Shown: positions 1-13,282 of the stretch, piece by piece | Layout of the letters: every line of letters begins with the position of its first letter | Numbering within the stretch: position 1 is the first letter of the stretch | Origin: Saprolegnia diclina VS20 | Lineage: Eukaryota; Oomycota; Saprolegniomycetes; Saprolegniales; Saprolegniaceae | Length of the DNA stretch: 25,525 bases | Reading direction: 5' to 3' | Assembly: GCF_000281045.1 (NCBI RefSeq) | Contig: NW_008246265.1 | Location: 3,296 to 28,820, forward strand | The notes under the pieces: generated by a model | What the model was told of the DNA's origin: nothing | Seen by the model: only the letters and a program-made list of their open reading frames with translations | Databases searched by the model: none | Made by a program: the position numbers and the translations under genes

Positions 1-43
1 CATCTCATTTCGCGCTACGACACCAGTCGACACCGTTGGAAGT

Positions 44-256
44 GTGAAATTGGAGGTCGACATCGTAAAAAAGATTTATGACCAAGATATTGTGCAACGG
101 GGCCTTGACGTAGATGAATCGTCCCTTTCACCCTGCATGCCCTGCATGGGATCGCTCCTACGGTGGCCTTGCAAAGTCAGGGTAAGGCACGGCTCGGCCG
201 CGCATCGGTGGGTCACTGATGCTATGCCCAAGGACATACCTAGTTCCTTTTGTTAG
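44..256 (+). mobile_element. Possible decayed Copia-type retroelement fragment (GAG-pre-integrase/integrase start)
   Basis: An open frame without an ATG start contains a C-x2-C pattern (LSPCMPCMGSLLRWPCK) followed about 15 residues later by VTDAMPKD. The spacing and character recall the zinc-knuckle-like GAG-pre-integrase segment of Ty1/Copia polyproteins followed by the start of the integrase, but the usual GK and HTD residues are not intact. No long terminal repeat, protease or reverse transcriptase is visible nearby. If real, this is a short degenerate remnant. The assignment rests on a weak motif resemblance, and the frame could be spurious. Confidence 0.25.
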
Positions 257-299
257 TCACTGAAAGTTCCTCTAAGAAGTCCATACCTACCAAATTGGT

Positions 300-1690
300 T
301 AGCAGAACTAGCCAGGGAAGAGCAACAACGGGACGTATGACCAGCATGTGATGTCACCCACGCGATCAACTGCACCACAACTTGGTGCCAGTCGTCGCCA
401 TGTCAAGATATGTCGAGCCGCCTCTTGAAGTCAACGCGTCGATGCTACGACGGCGCATAAGCCACAACGACCTCCGACTGCGGCAGCCCCAAGGTCGCTA
501 CTAGTACGTCGGTGCACCAGCTACACATGGTCAGCTGACGGCGACGCGACCTGACGATGACATGCCAGTCGTCGACAAGTCGGTACCACGGCCAATAACA
601 ATGGTTTCTATGGTCGAGGCGGTTGACGTGTGGCACCAACATGACGGTGCAACGGTCGCCGTCGATCGAGACGGTAAATGCCAGCAACGCCGACCGACGT
701 CGACAACTCGATGCAACGGTTACCTACGGCACCATTCACGGTCAAGATGGTCGCTGGCAAATGTCTACCTGTCGCTAAACTGTTGGTACATCGATACTCG
801 ACTTAGTTGATTCACCGGCCCTTAGATGGCTGTGATGGCTTGAACCCGTCGATATGAATACGAACTCGTATGAGCCGCGATCGGCCGCTAGCAGCATACG
901 TACCAATGGAATACTCCAATATACCATCCAGACCTATACGATGGCGCTCACGGTTGAGATGGTCACCGGTCTACGCCGACAAGCGCTGCAGGCGTCGCTG
1001 AGAACGGCGCTCTCCGTCGATACGATTGACGCTCGACATTGTCACTTCTGGTGGATCACGACGCCTCCCGTCGTCGACATGCTAGCACAACGATGGACAA
1101 TCTGGATTTAGCTGTTACGACTGCCGGCGCTTGCATTAGTGCCGCTGCGATGCTTGACGACACGCGTACCACCGTCCGACACTGGCTACCAAGACGAGCA
1201 TCGGTTGCTGCGGTCACCTGCGATACCATACCAGTGCTCACGACCGCTCGCCCGAGCCAGGGGAAGAGCGGCGGCAGCAAGTATGCAAGGACCGTCGATT
1301 GAAGGCTCCGACAACCTTGTGACCGCCAAGCGACGCTGCCTAGTGTGCCCAAGGTCGTTCTCGACCAAGACAAAACGACCGTGCTCGACTAGGACACGGT
1401 AGTCGACGTCGCCCAAAGGTTCCACACTGCGCGACCATCGGCGACGACACATAAATTTACGCCACGGAGCCCGACGATGCGGCCGCACGGCCAATGACAC
1501 AAAGGCTTTCAACGACACGCCGTGGTACCGTGACACGTGTCGTGAGAACGACGTCACCAACAAGAACCCGTCGAACCGACAATGACGAGACAACCAATTC
1601 CTCCCGGAACGGTTGCGTCTGATGCTCAGCTCCTGGTCCTACGGGTATGTCTCCCTCGCGACAAGAAAGAACATGTCATTCACGCATAAG
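300..1690. other. Gene-free tract, rich in GTCGAC/CGTCG motifs
   Basis: No reading frame here has a recognisable domain, and none joins to another by convincing GT-AG introns. The longest minus-strand frame (1186-1593) has no family features that I recognise. The tract is unusually dense in GTCGAC, GTCGTCG and CGATCGAG-like words, as a degenerate repeat or old transposon tail might be, but I could not define a repeat unit. I see no RNA gene. Confidence 0.4.
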
Positions 1691-1693
1691 ATC

Positions 1694-3528
1694 TTATTGG
1701 TCCTTCATCTCGTTGCTCGTGCCGTTGATCGTGTACGAGTTCATGTGACGTCGTCGGTACCGTAAAAAGTCGGTAAACATCTCAATGAGGCTTGGCTGGT
1801 CGCTGAGGAACGACAGCACTTCGTGGAGCGGGACAAGCGCTTTCGGGCTGCGAAACGACCGGTAGTGCAACTCGTACAGTGCCGTGAGCTCGTCGTGCAC
1901 TTTGGTCTCGTCGTCAATGGAGCCGCAGTACATGGTGAGCACCTTCTCGATAATACGCGCGGGCACGACGCCTTCGTTGGCATACATGGCAATCAAGTCC
2001 AACACAATGTCCTTCATTGTGCTGCCCGTCGAGTTGCTGTTGGTGATGCGGAGCGCCTTGACCGTGCCGATAATGTCCCGCATGTCGACCACGTCCGTGT
2101 GCGTTGGGTCAAACGATGAGTACATCAGGTTAAAGTTGGGCACGCCAAAGCTCGGGTACTCCTTCATAAAGAGCTCGCGGCCTACAGAGAGAGAAACGTG
2201 ACACGCCACGCGTTTCTCGTTCGTACACTGGTCGCGCGTCATTTCAAACGGGTTGGCCACTGCATGGCGAACGCCCCACTCTGTGATTTTATCGAGAAGC
2301 AGTGCGAGCTCCTGGAGCATCGGGCGGTTGAACACACTGCGTCGAATGCTGTCGATGAGGAAAAAGATCTAGTCGACAAAAAGTGGACAAAGTTGGTCCA
2401 CGTTACGTTGCATAGCGGACGTACGGTCTTCCAGCGCAATTGGTACTTGCTTTGAACGAGCTTGGTTTCGATTGGCGCAATGCGCGGTGGCCCGAGCGAC
2501 TTGATGAGCGTAATCTCGCGCAGTGCCTTGGCCGGCACCTTGTCGTGGTGCACGTTTGGATGCCGCCGTAGCTCGCGCTGCTTTTTGCGCAGCATTTTCT
2601 GCAGGTTCTCGCGGCCAAGGCGGAGCTGCTCCTGGCCTTGCTCCTGCTCTACACGGCGGTCGCTCTATGCTTTACATATGGTCGAGTGTCTACCAAGCTC
2701 GAGTGCCGCCTTGAGCACGTCGACTTGCTTCTCGGTTGCTCTGTCTACGCGCTTGAGATGCTCGTCGGCGAGGACTGGCTCGGTGAGGACGCTCTTCTTG
2801 GGCGAGACGCCCGAGCTTGTCGCGAGGTGCGTGTTGTGAAAGGCGAGCTTGGGGCCGGTCACAAACGCTGCGTCTTCGGGCCACATCGCGGGCGACCCCG
2901 TCAACTTGGGTGCGAATGCATTCTCCGTGTGGAACTTGCCGAGCACTTTGAGCGGCGACGGCGCATTGTACTTGGTCGTCGTCAGTGGCGGCACCGTCCC
3001 CGCGGTTGTTTCCTGTGCGAGCAGTTGGATCGTACCCCGGGCGCCATACCTACGCCCTTAGGTTTCATTGCAATGTCATATCTGCACTCGCTACCGCTTG
3101 GTTTTGGCCGCGAGGTCGCACGTCGGCACATCGGGCACGTTGTTCCGGCCAACGTACCACGGCGTCACGTTCGCTTGCGCGGTTTCTTTGATGGGCGAGA
3201 CGACGACGACCGGCGGTGTCGCCAGAAGACTCGGTGCGCTCGCGCTGGAGCTGTAGCAGTTGTAGCCCTCGCGACTGAGTCGGAGGCGTGACCGCAGCTC
3301 GTGTCGATCTTTTGCAATCGGCGACGGCAAGTACGTCATGCGCTGCTTGAGAAACTTGTCTTCGAACGACACGTTGTACAAATCCGAGATGCGCTTCGAG
3401 TCGCGCGACCGCTGGAGCATCGTCGCGTCGTCTTCGGGGAGACAGATCGTTTCCCGGCACGACCCGTCGAGGATGTGGTCGATGCGCTCGTTCACTGTGA
3501 TCTTGCGACTCCGCACGGGCGGCATCAT
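1694..3528 (-). CDS. Conserved-looking protein of unknown function, five exons, 547 aa
   Basis: The model joins exons 3528-3095, 3049-2694, 2648-2425, 2368-2227 and 2181-1694. The introns are 45, 45, 56 and 45 nt, all with GT donors and TAG acceptors, and the spliced length is 1644 nt, an exact multiple of three. The start is the first ATG after an in-frame TGA upstream; a second ATG follows directly. The N-terminal third is Ser/Pro-rich. The middle (around exon 3) is a Gln/Glu/Arg-rich charged helix containing LRKKQRELRRHP. The C-terminal third (IFFLIDSIRRSVFNRP onward) looks like a folded alpha-helical domain. I see no signal peptide, membrane segment or catalytic motif, and I do not recognise the family. 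The last intron (2182-2226) is a multiple of three and stop-free, so a naive frame reads through it. The gene is divergent from the VLIG-type gene, with about 380 bp between start codons. Confidence 0.75.
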
Positions 3529-3908
3529 CGGAACGAGCGCCGGTCGGTCGGTCGACAGCGCAGAGATGGTGAGGCGGTTTCACCAAAAAGGCGCCGGGCC
3601 GTTTCAATACAAGAGACGAGCATGGTGAAGTTGCTACCGTTGGAACCTGCGAGCGCCCCCATTCGTGATGGCAAGTGACCAAAGCTCACGAAACCAAGCG
3701 TGATCGACCCAAGCGCCGGTGCATTGGCCAAGCTGAGGGTGCTATAACGGCGTGTGTGAACTGTTGTATCGTTCTTCTTCCGCCGCCTACCTCTTCCCAA
3801 GAAAGGATCACAGAAAGAGAAGAGTCTCTCCCAACGGGCGGACCGGTTGGTCTGCCTTCCTCAACGGGATTGACCACAAACCAATTGGACGGTCAAGCAT
3901 CAAGCGAC
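3529..3908. promoter_or_regulatory. Divergent intergenic region between the unknown gene and the VLIG-type gene
   Basis: This 380-bp stretch separates two start codons on opposite strands and must hold both promoters. A CCAAT-type motif occurs in both orientations at about 3723-3730 (ATTGGCCAA). The plus frame of the VLIG gene is open back to 3675 but has no ATG before 3909, so part of this stretch is probably 5' leader. A pyrimidine-rich run lies near 3770-3795. No TATA box is evident. Confidence 0.35.
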
Positions 3909-6900
3909 ATGGGCACTTCCACGAACCAAAGCCAGGCGAACGACAAGGCGTCGCGTCTCGCGTCGGCACTCTTGACGACGGCAGAAGCACTCCACGAGGT
4001 GCAAGGCGCCTTGCGCATCGAGCCGGACGACAAGGTTTTGGTGGTTGCGCAGCGTTTCAATACCGCTTTGGAGGAGCTTTGCTTGACGCAGTGGACGATC
4101 GACAAGCGCAAGCTTCGCGACAAGAACACTCTATTGACGCGACTGCCCGTGCTGGATGACGTCCTCGCTCAAGCGCATCGCGAGGTGTCGGCGACGGTGG
4201 CGAACTTGACGGACGACGAGGTTGTGGCGCGTGCCAGCGGCGGCGTCATGCTTTCTGGCCACCCGCTTGGCTATTCCAGCCACAGCACGTCGATGCAAAA
4301 GGTGTTGTTGTCGCCGCCGACGCCCTGCGTTCTGACGACCACACCGTCGACACCGGTACTTTTGAGTCACTGGTTTGAGTCTGCGACGACCGCCAATGCG
4401 TTTCGCCAGCGCATTCAGGCGCACGGGTGGTCGTCCGCCGAGACGCCGGCGCCGTTGCCCACGGCGGGCGACGTGACGCGCCTGGTGTATGTGGCCAGCG
4501 CCTACGTCCCAACCGCCACGTTGACGATGGAAATAGATGCGATGCGCCTCTCTTCGGACGCGGAGTGCGATGCACAGTCGATCATCGACGCTGCATCGGC
4601 ACAGGCCTTTCTCATGGCCTACGGGTCGCACGTTCACGGCGGTCGTTTTGAGCTTGGTGGAATCTTTTGGAAAACGACTTCTCTCTCAGTCGATGCTGCG
4701 ATGCCAGTCGACGTGCTGCGACAGGTGCTATCGGAAGCCGAGTTGCGCGACCTCTCGCTCGCGTACAGCGACTTCACTTACGGCGCTGGCGTCGACGTTT
4801 ACACGGCACTGGCGTCGGAACACAAGATGTGCGACATCACAACGCAGCTGGAGTACACAGGACCGATGGCGCCCAGTGCCGACACGTTTGCTGAGCGCCT
4901 GGCCGCGGACAAGACCACGTGGCGCGTGGTGGATCGACCAGCGTCCCTGATTGGTGTCTGGGTCCTCCTCCGAGCGACAGGGCACGCGCTTGCCGCAGAT
5001 CTTGTGCGCACCGCCTGGTTGGAGCTGGTTGTGCCCGGGACAACTCTGGTGCTCGAGGCGGCGGTGCACGCGGCCCGACTCGATCAGTGGCTGCACGATC
5101 CGACATTTGGGAGTGCCACCAAGAACATCGCTCTCCCAACGACCTCCTTTGCGATGCGCGTCGTGCAAGCGCAGGAGCATGTGGCGACCACCGACGATCC
5201 AGACGGCGCGATGCTGCTGGATTTGGTGCTACTATTGCTTCGCTGCGAGATCGAGCTCGGTATGAGCCTTGTCGGCGACCGCTTGCAGGCACCAAGCCTT
5301 ATCACTGCACTGCGCCGCTTTGTTACAGTGCACGACATTGCGACGGTCGCGCGACTGGGCGCTCTTTTTGACGCTGTGCTGGACGCTCGTTTGGCGTCGG
5401 CGTCAGTCGTGCTCGATGCCACGGTTCGCGAGCCGTTGCGCCGTGCGGTAGCACTGGCGACGTTGCGCGATGTGAGTGTCACGTCTCCCGGTACGGTGTG
5501 GCGCAGTCCCACGCTGCACATGGCCGATGTACCGGCGGCCGGCCGCTTGCTTTTGGATACGTTTCAAGCGACTGCCCTGCCCGACATGCAGCTGCTGACG
5601 CGTCGCCTCGGCGCGATGCTGTTTCACAATGGTGTCGAGACCCGCGCGCCGCAGCTCTGGACGATTGCAGTGTCGTATGGTTGCCAGAAGGATGGCTTTG
5701 TGGCGCCACTGTCGCTGGAATGCGTGCGCACGATGCTCGCTGCCATGCAGTCGGCTCTGGACAAGCGTATGGCTATTGCCACTGACAGCTCGGACGACGA
5801 CATACCAGTCGACCGCTTTGCGTCCGTCGATGGTGGCGAACACGACGAGCGCGTGCTGGGCGGGCGTCCGATGCAGGAGTTTCTGACGGTGACGCAGCGC
5901 CCCACGGCGGCGACGCCGCCTACTGACCGCCTCTGGTTTGCGCTGAAACACCGCCTCAATGTCGCCCCGGCGTTGTACCTGTGCGAGGCGACGGGCAAGC
6001 GTCTCACACGTCGGACGCGCGTCGCGAACGGACCCATTGGTATGGATGAGTTGCTGTCGTTGCTGGCGTCGCGGACTCCTGTGGCGCGCGCCGACGTGTA
6101 CCGCCACTTGCTCGACCGACGCTTCCTCGTGCCGTGTGTCTACCCAAGCGTCGACAACGATATGCTGTTCCTCGATGCGATCGGGTTGGAGCTTGTGGAG
6201 ACGCGCCTCGAGCGCGGTGTGACGTCGTCGCTCTTGCGCAACACGGCGGCATTGCGCGTGGCGATCGTCTCGGAACGACCGGCCAAAGCGAGTGCCACGC
6301 GATACTGGATCCAGAACGTTTTCCACGTCAACTCGGTGCAGTGTTTGGACCGGGGGCGCGGGCGCGTCACGGAGCGAGACGGCCTTGTGGAGCTGGGTTG
6401 GGGCTTCGTGCACGATGCGACCGATGCGGCGACCGCCGTGGTGCTGCACGTTGTTGGCGACTACAAGCCGTGGATGCCGCTGCTGGCGGCGTTTGCCGAT
6501 GTACTCTTGATCGACGCGGGACCCGGTGCGGTGCGCGCGACTCCTTTGGCTCACGGTGTTGCGCTGCACTGGCGCCATGTCGACGACGATGACGAACAGC
6601 TCGTGCATGACGAGGCAACGGCGACGGTGACGCTGGCGTGTCCCATGAGTGCTACGTATGCTGTCCTCACCGACTACCTCTTGCACGAGCCGTGGCCGAC
6701 GTCGCGGATTCCGATTGCGATGCTGCCGCTGCCACTACACGTGGGCTGTCTATCGAGCCTTGCGCCGACGGAGGCTATCGACGCGGTGGCAGCCACCGAC
6801 TTTGGCACTTTGCGCACGCATACGCTCCAACTCCAGCGCTCTTTTGTGGAAGAAGTCGCGCTGCGCGTGGCGCTGCAGCGGGAAGCGAGCGTGCCCGAGC

Positions 6901-9900
6901 AGCAGCGTCTCCGCCAGCAAATCGCAGACCACTTCGAACTGCACAAGCCCATGGCCCATCGCGCGCGCCACCTGCCGCTTTTGCGCTACTTTGTGTCGGT
7001 GCTGGAGCAGCCGTCGGCGGCATCTCGCGAACTGCGGCTCGTGGACTTGGACCGCCGCCTCGCACGCAGCTGCGACGGCCTCTCGACGAGCGCGGAGAAA
7101 CGTTACCGCGACGCGGCCGTCGCGCGAAGCAACGACCCTGAAAACCAAGACTCGCGGGCAGCGTACGCCGATGCGCTGCAGCACTGGAGCCTCATGGTGA
7201 CGGGGCTCGAGCACCTCTGGCGCGAGCTTTCGCATGTATTTGCGGCTGCCCCAAATGCGTTGCCCGACTTGGCTGCACTCGCCGCTCAGCACTTGATGGA
7301 CGGCTTTGCGCTCGAGCTCATGGACGGCGATGCGGGCAATGTCAACACGATGTGGATCCGCGCGGTGCTGCAGCGCTTGGAGACAGCGCTGCCCCCTCGT
7401 AGCCGCGTGTTCGTGCTTTCGGTGCTCGGTGTCCAGTCGTCGGGCAAGTCGACGCTGCTTAATGGCATGTTTGGCGTCCGCTTGAAGACGAGCGTCGCTC
7501 GATGCACGCGCGGCGTCAACCTCCAGCTGCTCGCATGCGCCGACGACTACCGCGACCTGTTTGACTACATCTTGCTCTTGGACACGGAAGGCATCCAGTC
7601 GCCCGAGTATGTTGGCGTCGACGGGACGCCGTGGCGTGACAACCGCATGGCGTCGATGGCGATTTTGCCGGCGGACGCGACCATTGTGTTGACGAAAGGC
7701 GAGGCGACCAAGACGATGAACGACATGCTTCCAGTCGTGCTCTCGGTGCTGGCGAATTCGGCGCTCGCGGCGGCATCCGGAGGTCGCCTCGCCACGCAGC
7801 TCTACTTTGCGTTCAATCAAATGGACGTGACGATGACCAGTAGCATGCACTCGAGCCTCGACGCGCTCCTCGACAGTCTGCGCGCCAGTGCCAAGCAGGT
7901 GGCGGTTGTGCGTCAGTCGTCAGCGACGGCGTCGTTTCTCGATACGTTTTGTGCCGACACAGACGTGGTGTTCTTGGGGCTCAACAGTGGCATGAGCGAC
8001 CCGCCGGGCGACACGCCGATTGCCGACTATGGCGAGCGGCTCGTGCAGCTGCGCGACCACATTTTTGCCCAGGCGGCACCGGCCCGTACGTTTGGGGCGC
8101 TCAACGAGACACTGCGGCTTGTCTGGACGTGCCTTGAGAGTGCGAATTTCGAGCTAGATTTTGCCTCGGCCCACGAACGCATGGTGTACGACCGCCTCGT
8201 GCGTTGCATGACGCGGCACACACAAGCCCTTGCAAGCATCTACACGGCGTCGTTTGAGACGGTGCTCCAGCGCATGAGTGCCGACAATGCGACGACGCCG
8301 CACGCTAGCCACTTGAACCACCGTTACGAGGCACTGCTTGAGCAATCGGTGGCGTACGACGTGCGAGCGCTGGACAGCGTCGTGGCCAAAACATTGGCGG
8401 ACAAGGCGTTTGCCAAGTGGGCCACCGCCATGACGGAATCGTGGGCCGACCAGAAGCGCCGCCAGGCAGCGCACTCGACGCGTTTGGTCGTTGCTACGGC
8501 CGAGCAGCTCTTTCAATACGAAGCGTACGCCAAGGCGTACAAGACGGAGCTGCAAGACGCGCTCGTGGCGCATCTGGCGACCGAAGGAGCCGAGGCCACG
8601 CTGGCCGCCTTTGATGCGACCTTTGATGCGGTCGTGTGCCGCGCCGCCGCCAAGCACCCGCCGCTGGCCCCCGACGTCCCACGCCTCGTCTGCACGGCAT
8701 TGCACAACAATCACGTGCTGACGCCGGACGAACTCGCCCTAATCAGTAAACCCAACGACGAAACCAAGATCAAGACGGGGTGGCGCCGGTACATTGATCG
8801 GTGGTTTACAGCCAAAGAGCAGCGAAAGGCCCAGATGATGGACGCCGTGCGCGACTGTGTCTTGCGCTGCATCGCGGACACGGATCGGTACGGCGACGAG
8901 GTCGTTCTCAACTGCGTTTTGGAAGGTATGGCGATGCTGCACTCGCTGCAGTTGCCGCCCGACGACCGACTTACGGGCTTGCGCATGCTCGTATCGATGC
9001 TGACGACGCAGCTCCAAGATCGGCAGGCTCGCTGGGATGCGGTCAACTGCATTGCGGTTAAGTTTGGCGCGTGCAAGCAAGAGATGTGCCAGTTTGCGAC
9101 CAACTTGTGTCGCGGCCAGAGAGCCGCCAGTCTCTTGATCTCGACGCTCGACGAGTAGTTGGTGATGAACCTCGGGGCAGCGTTTGAAGAAGAAGTCGTT
9201 GGCGTTGTTGCCGCGGCACTCAAGCACGCGTACTGGGTCCAAAGCGCCGACGCGATGCAAGCAGCGCTGGACCATTCGCTGCTGATGCTGCTGCGGCAAC
9301 ACGAGGTGCCCGAAGTGCTGCGCTTGCTAAAGGAGCCAACAGAACATGCGACAAACGTGACGACGAACCTCATCCGCGCGCAAGTTCAAAAGAGCTATCT
9401 CACCGTCGCCGCCAAGCTTGTCGCCGCAGTCAAGGAAGGGATTCTGGCCGCTGCCGCCTCAGCGGAAAACGCGGTCGAGTCGCGAAGCACAGCTTTTCTC
9501 CAAGAGTTGTGTCTCGTACTGCAACGCCGTCTCAAGTGCAGCGGCACCAGCGTCCTTGTGACGAGTCTTCCATCCGGGAAGGCAACCGTCTTTGACTGTG
9601 ATGCTCACGGTCCAAGCCTCTTCTCAGTCCATAACGATGGACGCTCCCCGCTCAACGTACCTCAGAGCCTTCTTGCGCGTCTCGAAGAACTGAGTTGTAC
9701 CCTTAGCCCCTCGACAGTGTGGAGCTCGATGATGGCGACGCGGACCCTCGACCTCATTCGCAACGAGGCGTATGGCGCGGTCGACGGCATTGTGCCGCGC
9801 TGTGGCCAGCCATGTCCGTGGTGCAAGTGCCCGTGCACGAAGGCTTTGGGCCACGCGTCCACGGGCAATGCAGACGATCTACTGCACGACACGCCGCACC

Positions 9901-10223
9901 AGCCCGACGGCCTCGTCGGAGTGCGTTACGTTTATTCGAAACGTATCTCGGCGAGAAGCTGTGCGGAAGTAGTTGTTCAAGATTGTGGTATGCGGCATGA
10001 TGATGGGAGCTCGCACCGTTTCCGAGACTTTGAAACCGTCTATCCGGGGTGGGCGCTGCCGCGCGTGACGCAGCGCTTGCCGCTGCGCGAGTACATTTTC
10101 GCGCACTGCCATGACGAGCTCGTCGCATGGCACAACGTGCGCAAGTGCGAGAAGATTCCCGCCTCGTACTTTGCCCACGATCTGTGCGACATTGAACGTA
10201 CGCTTGAACGCTTGATGCAGTAG
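3909..10223 (+). CDS. VLIG-type (very large inducible GTPase-like) protein, interrupted by an in-frame TAG
   Basis: A single long frame runs from the first ATG at 3909 to a stop at 9156-9158 (1749 aa). It then continues in the same frame for 354 codons to 10223. Residues 238-254 (YGSH...LGGIFW) resemble the conserved N-terminal segment that VLIG proteins share with MACPF-like and stonustoxin-like families. The G domain has a P-loop GVQSSGKS (1174-1181), a likely switch Thr at 1200, DTEG (1225-1228) and a G4-like NQMD (1303-1306), so GTP binding is expected. Helical segments follow. The part beyond the TAG carries a Cys/His-rich C-terminus (CGQPCPWCKCPC near 1965, then HQPDGLVG), which I associate with this family and which suggests metal binding. 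The full length of about 2100 aa would fit the family. In animals these GTPases are interferon-inducible; the role here is unknown. The TAG may be a nonsense mutation, a sequence error or part of an unrecognised intron (9130-9180). Transcription is independent of the neighbours. Confidence 0.8.
9156..9158 (+). other. In-frame TAG interrupting the VLIG-type gene
   Basis: TAG follows ...STLDE and precedes LVMNLGAAFEEEV in the same frame, with coding-like sequence on both sides. It is one transition from CAG (Gln), which would suit the surrounding amphipathic helix. The only in-frame GT-AG intron I found that removes it is 9130-9180 (51 nt, donor GTCTCT, acceptor GGCAG). That donor is weaker than the donors used elsewhere in this window. 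Confidence 0.85.
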
Positions 10224-10420
10224 TACATATGTAGTGTGTGATCTGTCATGATGACGACCACGTAACCGTCGTAAACACGAAACTGCCGTGATGCCTATAT
10301 GCAATGTATATATGAAACTGCTATTATTCATTTCAGTGTGTTTCAGTTAAAAGGACGTGTAGGAATGGAGTGCTCCCTGGAGTCTAGACCATGCACGATA
10401 TGAAGCTAGAATTGAGACGC

Positions 10421-11944
<1,524 letters not shown>

Positions 11945-11970
11945 GGTGTAGGTGGTGGTGAATGGGGCGC

Positions 11971-11990
11971 TGTGAAAACGAAAATGAGCT
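11971..11990 (-). promoter_or_regulatory. Oomycete initiator-like element upstream of MetAP2 copy 1
   Basis: On the minus strand GCTCATTTTCGTTTTCAC lies about 40 nt before the ATG at 11944. It resembles the oomycete core initiator (GCTCATT followed by a pyrimidine-rich element), which suggests a transcription start here. I matched it to the consensus by eye. A GCTCATTG sequence sits at a similar distance before copy 2. Confidence 0.45.
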
Positions 11991-13282
11991 GAGCTCGTTG
12001 CTCGCTGTAGCAAGTGGAGCGGCGACCGATCCAGATCGATGAGCAATCCAAGCGGCGTGCATGGTGCCAACCAACATCGGGTGGCGCGAAAACGACCATC
12101 AGTCCTGCGCGCAACCTACATTCTTCCGGGGGTAGGTTTGTTTCGTTCGGGGTTAGGGCAGCTTCGACACCAAAGTTGCGGGCCTGCCAAGTCCAAACCA
12201 CGGAGAAGGACACCCGACACGCCACATTGATGCGGTGCCACCGATGATATGGAAGGCTAGGATGCTTGTTGTGGGATCTGCGAAGCGGCAAAACAAGCTG
12301 CATGGGCATGATACGTCGTCTCTACCGTTCTCTCTACATATCCTGCGCATTCGCGGTACGTAGGATTTGAGTGGTGAGATAGTGCTTTCCAGTGGCAAGC
12401 GAAAATGACTGCATGATGGACGTGTTGACTACCACCAAGAGCTCCAGCTGTGTGGTCTCTCGGACGAGCGCAGAAGGAGATTGCTAGCTTCTACGCAAAC
12501 GGCTTACTACTCGTCGACAATGGTCGCACCGAGCCAATGATATCGTAGCGCATCGTGTCAAACACCAAGGACTAGAGACGGAGCGAATCGAGTACTAGTT
12601 GTGAAAAGTCTAGCCTTGCGATTGAACGTGGACGTTATCAACGCTTTCGCAGCACTGTTGCATGCCCATCGTGTTGTGTTTGCGTACCAAACAACTCGTC
12701 GTGGAGCGCCGTTCTGAGCTAAAGCTGTGGGACTCCTATTGCCCTCATCGCCTGCTTTTTATTCGTCGCACGACTGCGTCGCGACCGCGTTACGACGGCG
12801 TCTCGACGGTCTCACAACTGGATCACAGCTACCTCGCGATTACCGCCCAAGAACCTCCCAAGATTGTCGCGACCTCGTGAGATTTTCGAGACTAACCGTT
12901 CCCGATCCTTCCCTAAACCTTTGGTTTTGCCGAGCCGTCTCAAACTGTTTACTGATGATTTCGTGGCATTTTCCTTGTAAATTTGGGGCCTTTATGCTGC
13001 GTAGATCACGCACCGCACAATGGTCAACGAGCCAAAGCGCTTTGGCTTTCTCTTGACGTTTTCACAGTCCTCATGTATATGCAAACCCAACGAGCCCATC
13101 CGTGCTATCGAATGCGAAAGCATGGGGGGAGTAGCAGAGGAGAGCGTCATCAAATGAACATAATCCTGTGGACCAGAAGCGTAGAAAACCTAGTGTTTTG
13201 TGAATGCCTGCAGACGTTCCGGCGTAAACGGCAAACTTTGGTTATCTCACTGCAAATTGTGTTGTGGACTCTTTCTCAGTGA
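11991..13282. other. Intergenic region between MetAP2 copy 1 and the SDR gene
   Basis: About 1.3 kb beyond the presumed copy 1 promoter. Several short frames exist (for example 12662-12880 and 12983-13282), but none shows a domain, codon bias or plausible exon chain. The 3' end of the SDR gene abuts the right edge. I see no repeats, tRNA or transposon ends. Confidence 0.45.

Noticed and set aside
3065-3682. 205-aa minus-strand frame overlapping the first exon of the unknown gene
   Set aside because: It is in another register of GC-rich coding sequence, Arg-rich, with no domain; the spliced chain in the alternative frame is consistent.
5403-6686. 427-aa minus-strand frame opposite the VLIG-type gene
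   Set aside because: It is His/Arg-rich with no domain, the usual antisense shadow of GC-rich coding sequence.
6750-7850. 366-aa minus-strand frame opposite the GTPase core
   Set aside because: It is the antisense shadow of the G domain, which has clear motifs on the plus strand.
9105-9158. A 52-nt intron ending at the TAG of the VLIG-type gene
   Set aside because: Its length is not a multiple of three, so it would shift the downstream frame, which must stay in register.
12662-13282. Chain of small plus-strand frames between MetAP2 copy 1 and the SDR gene
   Set aside because: There is no domain, no consistent splice sites and no coding bias.
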